The position numbers and the translations under genes were made by a program. Positions 1 through 7,670 of a stretch of DNA of 64,000 nucleotides are shown one piece after another (within the stretch, counting starts at the first letter, position 1; every line of letters starts with the position of its first letter). The stretch is from an uncultured Gammaproteobacteria bacterium. GTDB lineage: Bacteria > Pseudomonadota > Gammaproteobacteria > PS1 > Pseudothioglobaceae. The DNA is taken from the NCBI GenBank assembly GCA_902512305.1, contig CABXIU010000001.1, forward strand, positions 146,509 to 210,508. The letters run 5' to 3'. Under the pieces are notes generated by a model. That model did not search any database. It had not been told where the DNA came from and saw nothing but the letters and a program-made list of their open reading frames with translations.

Positions 1-950
1 CGGGCAATACCAATCGGCGTATTAAGGCCAATATTACGCTCAAAGCTTTCAGAGTAGTTACCTACTTGCTTAACGATTTGGTAAGTCCAGTCTGGAGTCA
101 GACCAACATACTCATGAGTACTACCAGAGCGACCCATTAGGCGCTCACGCTCAGGGTTGTTAGAAACATCGTCAACAGTTGCACTAGTAACACCAAGCTC
201 TTCAGCAGTAATCATAGCATTAAGAGACCATCTTACAATGTTGAACCACTGATCGTCACCTTGACGAACAACAGGACCTAAAGGCTCTTTAGAGATGATT
301 TCTGGAAGTACGACGTGCTCTGAAGGATCATTCGCAGCAGCACGCATTGAATATAGTCCAGAAGCATCAGTTGTTAATACATCACAACGTCCAGAGTCAT
401 AGTTAGTTAGAGTTTGAGCATTTGTATCAGATACAACTGAGTTGTAGTCGATACCATTTGCTTTACCCCAGTCTGCCAGGTTCAATTCAGTAGTTGTACC
501 TGCTTGAATACATACAGCAGCACCACTTAGTTCCATAGCGCTAGATACACCTAGTGAAGACTTAACCATGAAGCCTTGGCCATCATAGTAGTTAACACCA
601 GCAAAGTTCAATCCTAAAGAAGCGTCACGAGTGATTGTCCATGTAGTGTTTCTTGACAACATATCGATTTCGCCAGATTGAAGTGCAGTGAATCTTTCTT
701 TAGCTGTTAAAGGTACAAATTTAACCTTTTGTGCGTCGCCAAGAGTTGCAGCAGCAACAGCACGACATACGTCAACGTCTACACCAGTCCAGTTACCTGC
801 AGAGTCTGCAGCTGAAAATCCAGCTAGACCTTTAGATACACCACAAGAAACGTGACCTTTTGCTTGAACATCGCTTAAAGTGGAGGCTTGTACACCAAGT
901 GCACCAACGACCAGCAACGTAGCAGCAGACAATTTTAATAATTGTTTCAT
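1..950 (-). CDS. aapJ: Amino-acid ABC transporter periplasmic binding protein (AapJ-like), 3' end cut by window
   Basis: The reading frame starts with ATG at 950 and is open to the window edge, about 316 residues of a family usually near 340. The N-terminus (MKQLLKLSAATLLVVGALG) is a Sec signal peptide ending near VQA-S, so the product should be periplasmic. The mature part has the type 3 solute-binding pattern for polar amino acids: CGVSKGLAGFS, then WTGVDVDVCRAVAAA, then RFTALQSGEIDMLSRNTTW. This matches the general L-amino-acid binding protein AapJ/BztA, which delivers amino acids to an AapQMP permease expected beyond the left edge. A good ribosome site (AAGGAG) lies 8 bases before the ATG. 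Substrate breadth is inferred from the family. Confidence 0.9.
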   Translation of the reverse strand, partial: MKQLLKLSAATLLVVGALGVQASTLSDVQAKGHVSCGVSKGLAGFSAADSAGNWTGVDVDVCRAVAAATLGDAQKVKFVPLTAKERFTALQSGEIDMLSRNTTWTITRDASLGLNFAGVNYYDGQGFMVKSSLGVSSAMELSGAAVCIQAGTTTELNLADWGKANGIDYNSVVSDTNAQTLTNYDSGRCDVLTTDASGLYSMRAAANDPSEHVVLPEIISKEPLGPVVRQGDDQWFNIVRWSLNAMITAEELGVTSATVDDVSNNPERERLMGRSGSTHEYVGLTPDWTYQIVKQVGNYSESFERNIGLNTPIGIA

Positions 951-1385
951 ATATATCTCCTTAATGAGTTTCAAAGTATAACAATCCTTCACAATTGAAT
1001 GAGGATTAGAGAAATTTTATCACTAGTTAAAGAATAAATACCAATAATTGATAAAAAAAAATTTAAATCAATTCAACCATTAATGTGCAGTTATTCCTAT
1101 TAATTCAATAATAAAGGCATATTTAAAGTATTAAAAGTTGAATTTAATTCAATTTAATTTTATCGATTAAATATACAAATTCGTTTAATTATTGGATCAT
1201 ATTTTTAAAATACTATCAAATTATCCTAGTTTATTAAATATAAATATTACTCTTAAAATCAATGAGTTATATCTATATTAGTTATTTAATACATCTATTT
1301 TTCGTTGTTTTTTATGTAAACTATAGTTATTTTTTACCTATAGTGGTATAAAATAACTAATATTGAGTATAATTAACTACGATTT
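951..1385. other. Divergent AT-rich intergenic region between aapJ and nadE
   Basis: This 435-base gap holds no convincing gene. It carries the promoters of the divergent aapJ and nadE genes. Visible structure includes a perfect 15-base palindrome TTGAATTTAATTCAA (1138-1152) within several AATTCAA-type words, and a set of TAGTTATTT repeats near nadE listed separately. Everything else is low-complexity AT sequence in which I see nothing specific. Confidence 0.6.
1324..1359. promoter_or_regulatory. Inverted repeat overlapping the probable nadE promoter
   Basis: TAGTTATTTT (1324-1333) and its exact reverse complement AAAATAACTA (1350-1359) flank a 16-base spacer. The -10-like TATAAAAT (1347-1354) overlaps the right arm. 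The repeat ends 26 bases before the nadE ATG. A third copy, TAGTTATTT, lies at 1279-1287, and CTATAGT is directly repeated at 1321 and 1338. The geometry suits an operator for a dimeric regulator, possibly the HTH of NadE itself, but binding is an inference. Confidence 0.45.
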
Positions 1386-3260
1386 ATGAATGTCAAAACA
1401 ACTGAATACCTTGCTATGGTGCGTAATAAAACGGGTTTTTCGGACTATAAAATAGCTAAAGAATATGATATAAATCAATCAAATTTGAGTAAATATAGCT
1501 CTGGAAAGGCTGCTTTAAGTGAAACACATGCCTGGTTATTCGCTAATATTCTTGATGTTGATCCTGCTGAGGTTGTTGCAAACACTAAGTTAGAGCATGC
1601 AATTAATACTGGAAATAATTCAAAGGCTAAATTTTGGCAGGAACAACTAAATAAAATTTTTTCTGAAACTCAGCCAATTAATATTCAAATCGCTCAAATT
1701 AACCCTATTGTTGGTGATATTCAAACTAATGCACAAAAAATTCTTGATTTAACAAATGAGGCAAATGAAATTGGAGTTCACCTTATTGCTTTTCCTGAGC
1801 TCGCACTAACTGGTTATCCACCTGAGGATCTTTTGTTCCGTGATGGTTTTATTAGTCAAATTCAAGATGAGATTGATAATTTATGTAATTTGATACCATC
1901 ATCCATCTCAGTTTTGTTTGGTGCACCTAATAAAATTGATGATGCGCTTTTTAATAGCGCCTATCTTATTCAAAATAATAGAATTCAAAGCATCTATAAC
2001 AAGCAAGAACTACCCAATTATGGTGTTTTTGATGAAAAGCGTTATTTTTCTTCTGGTACTGACCCATTAATTTTTCAATGTCAAAATACTAAAATTGGTG
2101 TTTTAATTTGTGAAGATCAATGGATAGATGGCCCAATAAATAGACTATGTCAATCTAATATTGATATGGTGATTTCACTCAATGCCTCTCCTTTTCAACT
2201 GGATAAGCAGGATGAGCGTATCAATATTTGTAAAAAGTATGCGTTGGAATTTGATATTTCCTTTATTTACATTAATATGGTTGGTGGTCAAGATGAGGTA
2301 GTGTTTGATGGAAATTCTTTTGTTGTTGATAATAAAGGTGAATTAACTCTGCAATTTCCAGCATTTGAAGAATTGTGCTTAATTCATAGCGAATTAAGAC
2401 CATTAGAGAATATATTGAGTGATGAATCAACTATTTACTCAGCTATCGTTTTGGCAACCAGAGACTACATTCAAAAGAATTCTTTTGGTGGAGCATTAAT
2501 TGGCCTTTCTGGAGGTATTGATTCTGCTTTAACCCTTGCAATAGCTGTTGATGCGATTGGTGCGGATAATGTGCATGCAGTAATGATGCCTTATGAATAC
2601 ACCTCTGATATGAGTCTGACTGACTCAAAGCTTCAAGCTAAAACTCAAGGTGTTGAATTTTCAATTATTGATATTCACTCTATGATTGATTCATTTAATG
2701 CCTCTTTGGCTGATTCATTTGAAAATACTTCTGTTGATACTACCGAAGAAAATATTCAATCTCGTGTTCGAGGCACCCTTCTAATGGCTTTATCAAATAA
2801 ATATCACAAAATTGTTCTTGCCACTGGCAATAAATCTGAAATGGCTGTTGGTTATGCAACACTCTATGGAGATATGTGTGGAGGCTTTGCGCCATTAAAA
2901 GATATTTCTAAAACTATGGTATATCGGCTTTCTAAGTATCGCAATACGTTGTCAGAAGTGATACCTGATCGAGTTATAAGCAGACCTCCTTCGGCTGAGT
3001 TAGCGCCTAATCAGGTTGATCAAGACTCACTACCTCCATATGATATCCTAGATGACATTTTAATGAGATTTGTTGAAATGAAGGAATCTGTAGGCCAGAT
3101 TATTGAAAACGGCCACAGTCCTGAAAATGTTAATAAAATCACTTCTTTAATATTAAAGAATGAGTATAAACGAAGACAATCAGCTCCAGGTCCAAAAATC
3201 AGTTCTAATGCTTTTGGTAAGGAAAGAAGATACCCTATGACTTCAAAATTTAGACCTTAA
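1386..3260 (+). CDS. nadE: Glutamine-dependent NAD+ synthetase with N-terminal helix-turn-helix domain
   Basis: This enzyme converts nicotinate adenine dinucleotide to NAD+ using ATP and glutamine-derived ammonia, the last step of NAD synthesis. Residues about 97-345 are the nitrilase-type glutaminase, with the triad E138 (FPELALTGYPPEDLL), K206 and C242 (GVLICEDQW). Residues about 350-624 are the synthetase, with the PPi loop LSGGIDS at 374-380. At 624 residues it is about 85 longer than the usual ~540. The extra N-terminus (residues 1-95) looks like a small phage-type/XRE-like HTH (YKIAKEYDINQSNLSKYSSG, then LDVDPAEVVA), similar to DUF3693. No start codon lies near the glutaminase boundary, so the fusion is obligatory in this frame. 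No strong ribosome site is visible before the ATG. Confidence 0.93.
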   Translation: MNVKTTEYLAMVRNKTGFSDYKIAKEYDINQSNLSKYSSGKAALSETHAWLFANILDVDPAEVVANTKLEHAINTGNNSKAKFWQEQLNKIFSETQPINIQIAQINPIVGDIQTNAQKILDLTNEANEIGVHLIAFPELALTGYPPEDLLFRDGFISQIQDEIDNLCNLIPSSISVLFGAPNKIDDALFNSAYLIQNNRIQSIYNKQELPNYGVFDEKRYFSSGTDPLIFQCQNTKIGVLICEDQWIDGPINRLCQSNIDMVISLNASPFQLDKQDERINICKKYALEFDISFIYINMVGGQDEVVFDGNSFVVDNKGELTLQFPAFEELCLIHSELRPLENILSDESTIYSAIVLATRDYIQKNSFGGALIGLSGGIDSALTLAIAVDAIGADNVHAVMMPYEYTSDMSLTDSKLQAKTQGVEFSIIDIHSMIDSFNASLADSFENTSVDTTEENIQSRVRGTLLMALSNKYHKIVLATGNKSEMAVGYATLYGDMCGGFAPLKDISKTMVYRLSKYRNTLSEVIPDRVISRPPSAELAPNQVDQDSLPPYDILDDILMRFVEMKESVGQIIENGHSPENVNKITSLILKNEYKRRQSAPGPKISSNAFGKERRYPMTSKFRP

Positions 3261-3269
3261 GAAAGTTTA

Positions 3270-4559
3270 TTATTCAAAAACTTTAATTAAACCCTGAGCC
3301 TTATGCCTTGTTTCTGCTAACTCATTTATAGGGTCAGAATCAAAGACAATCCCTGCACCAGCCCTAAATGTTAAGGTTTGATCTTTATGAATAAAGCTTC
3401 TAATTAGTATATTGAAATCCATCTTACCATTTTGACTTACATACCCTACGGATCCAGTGTAAGCCTCTCTTGGCATTTGCTCAAGTTCACTAATTATTTC
3501 CATGCAACGCACTTTAGGGCAACCTGTTATTGTCCCTCCAGGGAATAAAGCCTTAACAATTCCCTTTATGCCAATACTTTTACGAAGATTTCCTTTAATA
3601 TTAGAGACTATGTGATGAACATATGGGTAAGTCTCTAATGTCATAATTTCATTAACAAAAACGCTTCCATATTCGCACACCCTTCCCATGTCATTCCTTT
3701 CAAGATCTAAAAGCATTACATGTTCAGCTATTTCCTTTGGATGGCTGATTAGATTTTCTTTTTGAATATTGTCTGAATCCCCTTTTCCTCTTGGATGGGT
3801 TCCTGCAATTGGTCTGGTCTCTAAAATGCCATCATTCACACTAAATAAACGCTCTGGAGAAGATGAGATAATGCTGAAATTCTCATATTGAATTAATGCA
3901 GAAAATGGCGCTGGATTAGCTTTTTTGAGTTTGTTGTAAATGATTGCTGAATCAAGATTAGAGCTTAAATCAAAAGACCATTTTCTTGATAAATTTACTT
4001 GGAATACATCACCTGCAAAAATATAATCTAGACTGTTATTAACCCCTTGTATAAACTTTTTTTCATTTTCTTCAGATATATCGCCATTAATAGCCTCACT
4101 TGGAATTTTATTTAATATTTTGATATCTGATAATATTTGATTAATCCGAGAAATATCACTGTCTTCATCATAAATAAATGTTTTACTTAGCTCGTGATCA
4201 ATATAAATAGCAGTAGGCATCTTAACTGCATACGCTATTGGAAGATTTGATTTTTGATGTTTAGAGGCTAATTTAGGCTCAATTTGACCAATCAACTCAT
4301 ATGAGAGGTAAACAAACCAGCCGCCTGTAAAAGGAAGGTCTAAGTCAGTATCTTTTTGGATACATAGGTCATCGAGTTTATTTAAAAAATCGAAATCTGA
4401 AAATTCATCTAATACGATACTTTCTTGTGGGAAGGCAAATAATATTGAGTAACGATTATTTTCGTTGTGATTTACACTTTCTAATAAAAATGGATATCTT
4501 TCTTTATTGAGATAACAAATAGCAGCTAAATCAATTTGTTGTATTTCATGAATTGACAC
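3270..4559 (-). CDS. pabB: Aminodeoxychorismate synthase component I-like chorismate enzyme
   Basis: This is a 429-residue chorismate-binding enzyme expected to make 4-amino-4-deoxychorismate for folate, with a PabA glutamine amidotransferase encoded elsewhere. An N-terminal TrpE/PabB-like region is followed by the chorismate-binding domain, with RPIAGTHPRGKG at 249-260 and GGTITGCPKVRCMEII about 337-352. MDFNILIRSF near the C-terminus is PabB-like. The PIAGT motif has alanine where E. coli-type PabB has the catalytic lysine of PIKGT; alanine is the anthranilate-synthase form, so TrpE-like activity cannot be excluded. The start is GTG at 4559. It lies just downstream of cpoB and probably shares that transcript. 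Confidence 0.75.
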   Translation of the reverse strand: MSIHEIQQIDLAAICYLNKERYPFLLESVNHNENNRYSILFAFPQESIVLDEFSDFDFLNKLDDLCIQKDTDLDLPFTGGWFVYLSYELIGQIEPKLASKHQKSNLPIAYAVKMPTAIYIDHELSKTFIYDEDSDISRINQILSDIKILNKIPSEAINGDISEENEKKFIQGVNNSLDYIFAGDVFQVNLSRKWSFDLSSNLDSAIIYNKLKKANPAPFSALIQYENFSIISSSPERLFSVNDGILETRPIAGTHPRGKGDSDNIQKENLISHPKEIAEHVMLLDLERNDMGRVCEYGSVFVNEIMTLETYPYVHHIVSNIKGNLRKSIGIKGIVKALFPGGTITGCPKVRCMEIISELEQMPREAYTGSVGYVSQNGKMDFNILIRSFIHKDQTLTFRAGAGIVFDSDPINELAETRHKAQGLIKVFE

Positions 4560-4563
4560 TTAA

Positions 4564-5214
4564 TTAGAGACTTTGAAGTAATTCAGTCGCTTTATTTGAT
4601 AAAGAATGGTTAGAGTAATCATCTATCAATTTAGACAACAATAACTTTGCTTCATTAATTTCATTGAGCTCTATATAAACCTTTGATAATTCATAGAGAG
4701 AGTCTGCAAATTTTGCATGGTTTTGACCTATTGATTGATATTCTATGTAAGATTTTTTAGATTCTAAAAAAGACCCATTGAAAAAGTAGGCGCGACCAAG
4801 CCAAAGCCTTGTATCAATAGCACTTAATGCACTTGGTGAAGTTTCAAGATAAGCTAAAAAAAGTTTAATTGATTTTTCATAATTACCAAGAACAAAAGAG
4901 TTTTTACCATCGCTAAATAGCTTTGCAGGCTTGTTGTTTTGACTGGCTGAAGTTGATTTTACAGTTTGATCGCTATTAGTTCGATTCAACTCAATCATTT
5001 GGAGTAACTCATTGATTTTTTCTGAGTTGACTCTTTGGTTTTCTCTAAGAATTTCAATCTCGTCTTTCAATGAAAGAATTTCATTATTAAGAGTTTTTAC
5101 CTCTTTGTTGATTTTGAGGATTGCCAAATCAAGATTTAAACCTTCATTAGCAAACACACCAAAACTTAATAATGGCAGGACACACAATGTAAATTTAAGT
5201 AATGCCTTTTTCAT
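4564..5214 (-). CDS. cpoB: Cell division coordinator CpoB / YbgF (Tol-Pal system)
   Basis: CpoB links peptidoglycan synthesis with outer-membrane constriction through the Tol machinery. I choose the ATG at 5214 rather than an upstream TTG at 5226, because it begins a clean signal peptide (MKKALLKFTLCVLPLLSFGV, cleavage near FA-N). The mature protein starts with a Leu/Glu/Asn-rich coiled coil (about 30-75) for trimerisation. It ends with a TPR-like region (KLFSDGKNSFVLGNYEKSIK, then DTRLWLGRAYF). It follows tolB and pal on the same strand, the conserved gene order. The product is about 216 residues, slightly shorter than E. coli CpoB. Confidence 0.9.
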   Translation of the reverse strand: MKKALLKFTLCVLPLLSFGVFANEGLNLDLAILKINKEVKTLNNEILSLKDEIEILRENQRVNSEKINELLQMIELNRTNSDQTVKSTSASQNNKPAKLFSDGKNSFVLGNYEKSIKLFLAYLETSPSALSAIDTRLWLGRAYFFNGSFLESKKSYIEYQSIGQNHAKFADSLYELSKVYIELNEINEAKLLLSKLIDDYSNHSLSNKATELLQSL

Positions 5215-5270
5215 CAGACGAGCCAATAGATAAGTTAAATAAGTTAAAAATTGACTTGAAGTCTAGTATT

Positions 5271-6116
5271 TTAGTAATAGACGAGCTCTACTCTTCTATT
5301 TTTCTCCCAGGCTTCCTCGTTACTACCAGTTAGTACAGGGTCTTCTTCTCCATAGCTTACAACGATAATTCTATCGTCAAGGTTATAAAGACCTAGTACT
5401 TCCTTCACACTTAAGGCACGATTTTCACCAAGCGCTAGGTTGTATTCACGCGTTCCTCTCTCATCTGCATGACCTTCAAGACGAAGGTTTACAGAAGGGT
5501 TTTCTTGCATAAAGTTAGCATGTTCGATAATAATTCTTGTGGCTAGCTCATCAATTTCAGAGTCATCATAGGCGAAATAGAGCGTACATTCAGCTTGATT
5601 ACAAAACTCATTTATTTTTGTACCAGTAATTTCCGCAAGTTCCAATATAGCCTCAATTAAATCTTCTCTATTTACAAGATTACCATCAGCATCTAAAACG
5701 ATTAAATCACCCAAACCCTTTGCTATTGCAACTTCCATAAGCTCTGCATCAGACATAGCATTTAGTTCTTCACTTCTGCTCTTAAGAAGCTCACCACTCT
5801 CTAGGATGGCGTTAATAAGTTGATCTCTATTTAGAAGGTTTCCGTCTTCATCTAAGAGAATTAAGTCTTCAAGTCCTTTCTCCTTGGCAATTGCTATCAA
5901 TTCATCGTTTGATAGCTGCTCAAGTTCATCAATTGTAAAGCCTCCAGTTTCATCCGAAGCAACTAAAGTCTCTTCACCACTCAACATTGCTTCTTCAGTA
6001 GCAGCGTCGGATGGGTTGATTAAATCTAGAAATTTGTCTCCAAGCTCAGAAATGTTTGTTGTAGCGCAAGAACTTAGAAAAATCACACTTGATAATAATA
6101 GAATTTTTTTTGACAT
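5271..6116 (-). CDS. pal: Peptidoglycan-associated lipoprotein Pal with duplicated spacer repeats
   Basis: Pal anchors the outer membrane to peptidoglycan and binds TolB. The signal peptide ends in lipobox LSSC with the lipidated cysteine at C17. The C-terminal OmpA-like domain (about 175-281) has the peptidoglycan-binding segment GHADERGTREYNLALGENRA. Between them, where normal Pal (~170 residues) has a short linker, lie two 43-residue repeats at 63-105 and 116-158 that are identical at 25 of 43 positions. Each has a helix (S-x2-EL-x3-A-x2-KGL), a D-x-DGNL turn and a second helix (NR-x2-LI-x-AIL), resembling Rho_N/SAP-like or EF-hand-like folds. This makes the protein 281 residues. It lies 10 bases after tolB. 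Confidence 0.93.
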   Translation of the reverse strand: MSKKILLLSSVIFLSSCATTNISELGDKFLDLINPSDAATEEAMLSGEETLVASDETGGFTIDELEQLSNDELIAIAKEKGLEDLILLDEDGNLLNRDQLINAILESGELLKSRSEELNAMSDAELMEVAIAKGLGDLIVLDADGNLVNREDLIEAILELAEITGTKINEFCNQAECTLYFAYDDSEIDELATRIIIEHANFMQENPSVNLRLEGHADERGTREYNLALGENRALSVKEVLGLYNLDDRIIVVSYGEEDPVLTGSNEEAWEKNRRVELVYY

Positions 6117-6126
6117 TTTGATTTCC

Positions 6127-7404
6127 TTAATTAGAATAATTTGACCAACTTGGCTCTCTTACTTCACCTTCTTTTTGCATTAACTCTACAATTTGATTAT
6201 TATGTAGTGAGATTATAGACAAAATTCCCTTGTTGTCTCTATTAGTTGAAAAAATAATCATACCACCATTTGGCGAAAAATATGGTGACTCATCAGATTT
6301 ATTTTGAGTCATTACTGTTAAGTCTCTTGAAGCTATATCGAGAAGCGCTAATCTGTAATCTTTTCCAACACGATGAATCAGTGCTAGATCTTTTCCATCA
6401 GGTGAAAAAACAGGTTTGGCATTATAACGACCTTCAAAACTTGCTCTAGAGATTTTTCCAGACTTTAGATCTTTGATATACACTTGAACTTGCCCAGTTC
6501 TATTTGATGTGAAGGCAATTTTGTTGCCGTCAGGCGAAAAGCTAGCCTCAGTATCTATTGAAATATTTTTAGTTAATCTTTCTAGTTTTTTTGATTTAAA
6601 GTGATAAAGGTAAATGTCTTTATTGCCTTGTTTTGAAATTGTTAAAGCAAGACTCTCCCCACTTGGATGCCAACTAGGTGATGAGGCTATTCCATCGAAT
6701 TTAGGTAATTTAATGGGTATTGTTTTCATGAATGGAGTCATAACATAAACTTCTGACCTATTGTTTTTAAATGAAACATAAGCTAACTTTTTTTGATCCC
6801 TAGACCATGCTGGAGAAAGTATCGGACCTGAAGATCTGACGACCGTCTGAGGATTGTATCCATCGGAATCTGAAATTTGAAGTTTGTAAGTTTTTCCACC
6901 ACCATAATTTTCTGTGACTGTTACATATGAAAGCCTTGTGTCAAATGAACCTTTTTGACCGAGCAAGACATAATAAATTTTGTCACTTAAAAAATGAGCA
7001 ATCCTTCTAAAGCCACTATTGTGAACGCGAATTTTCTTTTGGTAGAGACTTTTCTCTGAAAAAACGTCATAAATATATATATAAACGTTGTAGACTTTGT
7101 TGCTAACTTGTTCAATTTTTCCAAAGACTACAGCGTCTTTTTTGTGTTCTTGCCAAAAATTAAAATCAATTTGATTAGTAACTAGAGCCTCGGTACTTAG
7201 GGCGTTGAATTGTCCAGAGCGGTTAAGATTGTCTCTAATGATTTTTGCAATATCAACGTTAGTTGAACTTCCAGCAATCTCGAAGGGTGCTATTACTATA
7301 GGAAATGCGGCCTCTCTAGTCTTGACGATATTAACCTCAAGGAGTGCATTTGCTGATAAAGAGATAAACAGAGATAGAAATATTGAAAGTTTAAAAAATT
7401 TCAT
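6127..7404 (-). CDS. tolB: Tol-Pal system translocation protein TolB
   Basis: TolB is a periplasmic partner of Pal and TolA in outer-membrane constriction. It has 425 residues with an N-terminal signal peptide (MKFFKLSIFLSLFISLSANA). The TolB N-terminal domain follows (about 25-160, with AAFPIVIAPFEIAGSS), then a six-bladed WD40-like propeller with repeated SPAWSRD, SPSWHPSG, SFSPDGNKIAFTSNRTG and YFSPNG motifs. The length and order are normal. The ATG overlaps the iscX stop by four bases (ATGA), so the two are translationally coupled. Confidence 0.96.
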   Translation of the reverse strand: MKFFKLSIFLSLFISLSANALLEVNIVKTREAAFPIVIAPFEIAGSSTNVDIAKIIRDNLNRSGQFNALSTEALVTNQIDFNFWQEHKKDAVVFGKIEQVSNKVYNVYIYIYDVFSEKSLYQKKIRVHNSGFRRIAHFLSDKIYYVLLGQKGSFDTRLSYVTVTENYGGGKTYKLQISDSDGYNPQTVVRSSGPILSPAWSRDQKKLAYVSFKNNRSEVYVMTPFMKTIPIKLPKFDGIASSPSWHPSGESLALTISKQGNKDIYLYHFKSKKLERLTKNISIDTEASFSPDGNKIAFTSNRTGQVQVYIKDLKSGKISRASFEGRYNAKPVFSPDGKDLALIHRVGKDYRLALLDIASRDLTVMTQNKSDESPYFSPNGGMIIFSTNRDNKGILSIISLHNNQIVELMQKEGEVREPSWSNYSN

Positions 7405-7598
7405 TCTATCTCCTCTATCCAGTTCATTTGGATTGCTTCAAGCACCCTTTCACCACATTTGCTTTGGCCTTCTTCAAAATCATCGAGATTTATCACCATT
7501 TCTCGTAAATCAACAAAGTTTATTGTCTTAGGGTCTATATCAGGAAATTTATCAGATAAAGAGATGGCTATTTCTAAAGAATCAGTCCAACAAATCAT
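7401..7598 (-). CDS. iscX: Fe-S assembly protein IscX (YfhJ family)
   Basis: This 65-residue acidic protein is recognisable as IscX by MICWTDSLEIAISLSDKFP, then DIDPKTINFVDLREMV, then NLDDFEEG and a C-terminal ERVLEAIQMNWIEE. The family normally matches WTDS..I...L....PD.DP.....TD and a terminal EAI...W. IscX binds IscS and iron and modulates cluster assembly in the cytoplasm. The ATG at 7598 is preferred to an upstream TTG at 7604. It normally sits at the end of the isc operon; here it is directly in front of tolB and overlaps it by four bases. Confidence 0.85.
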   Translation of the reverse strand: MICWTDSLEIAISLSDKFPDIDPKTINFVDLREMVINLDDFEEGQSKCGERVLEAIQMNWIEEIE

Positions 7599-7670
7599 TA
7601 TCAATCAGGGTATTAATTTTAATGGTGTAATTTTAATCAATTCATTGATTTGATTTAAACAATTTTCAAA

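Noticed and set aside
3262..3284. AAAGTTT/AAACTTT hairpin between nadE and the pabB-like gene
   Set aside because: All A+T except two pairs and overlaps the pabB-like stop; too weak to call.
5215..5226. TTG start for cpoB giving 220 residues
   Set aside because: The ATG at 5214 gives a cleaner signal peptide (MKKALLKF) and needs no rare start.
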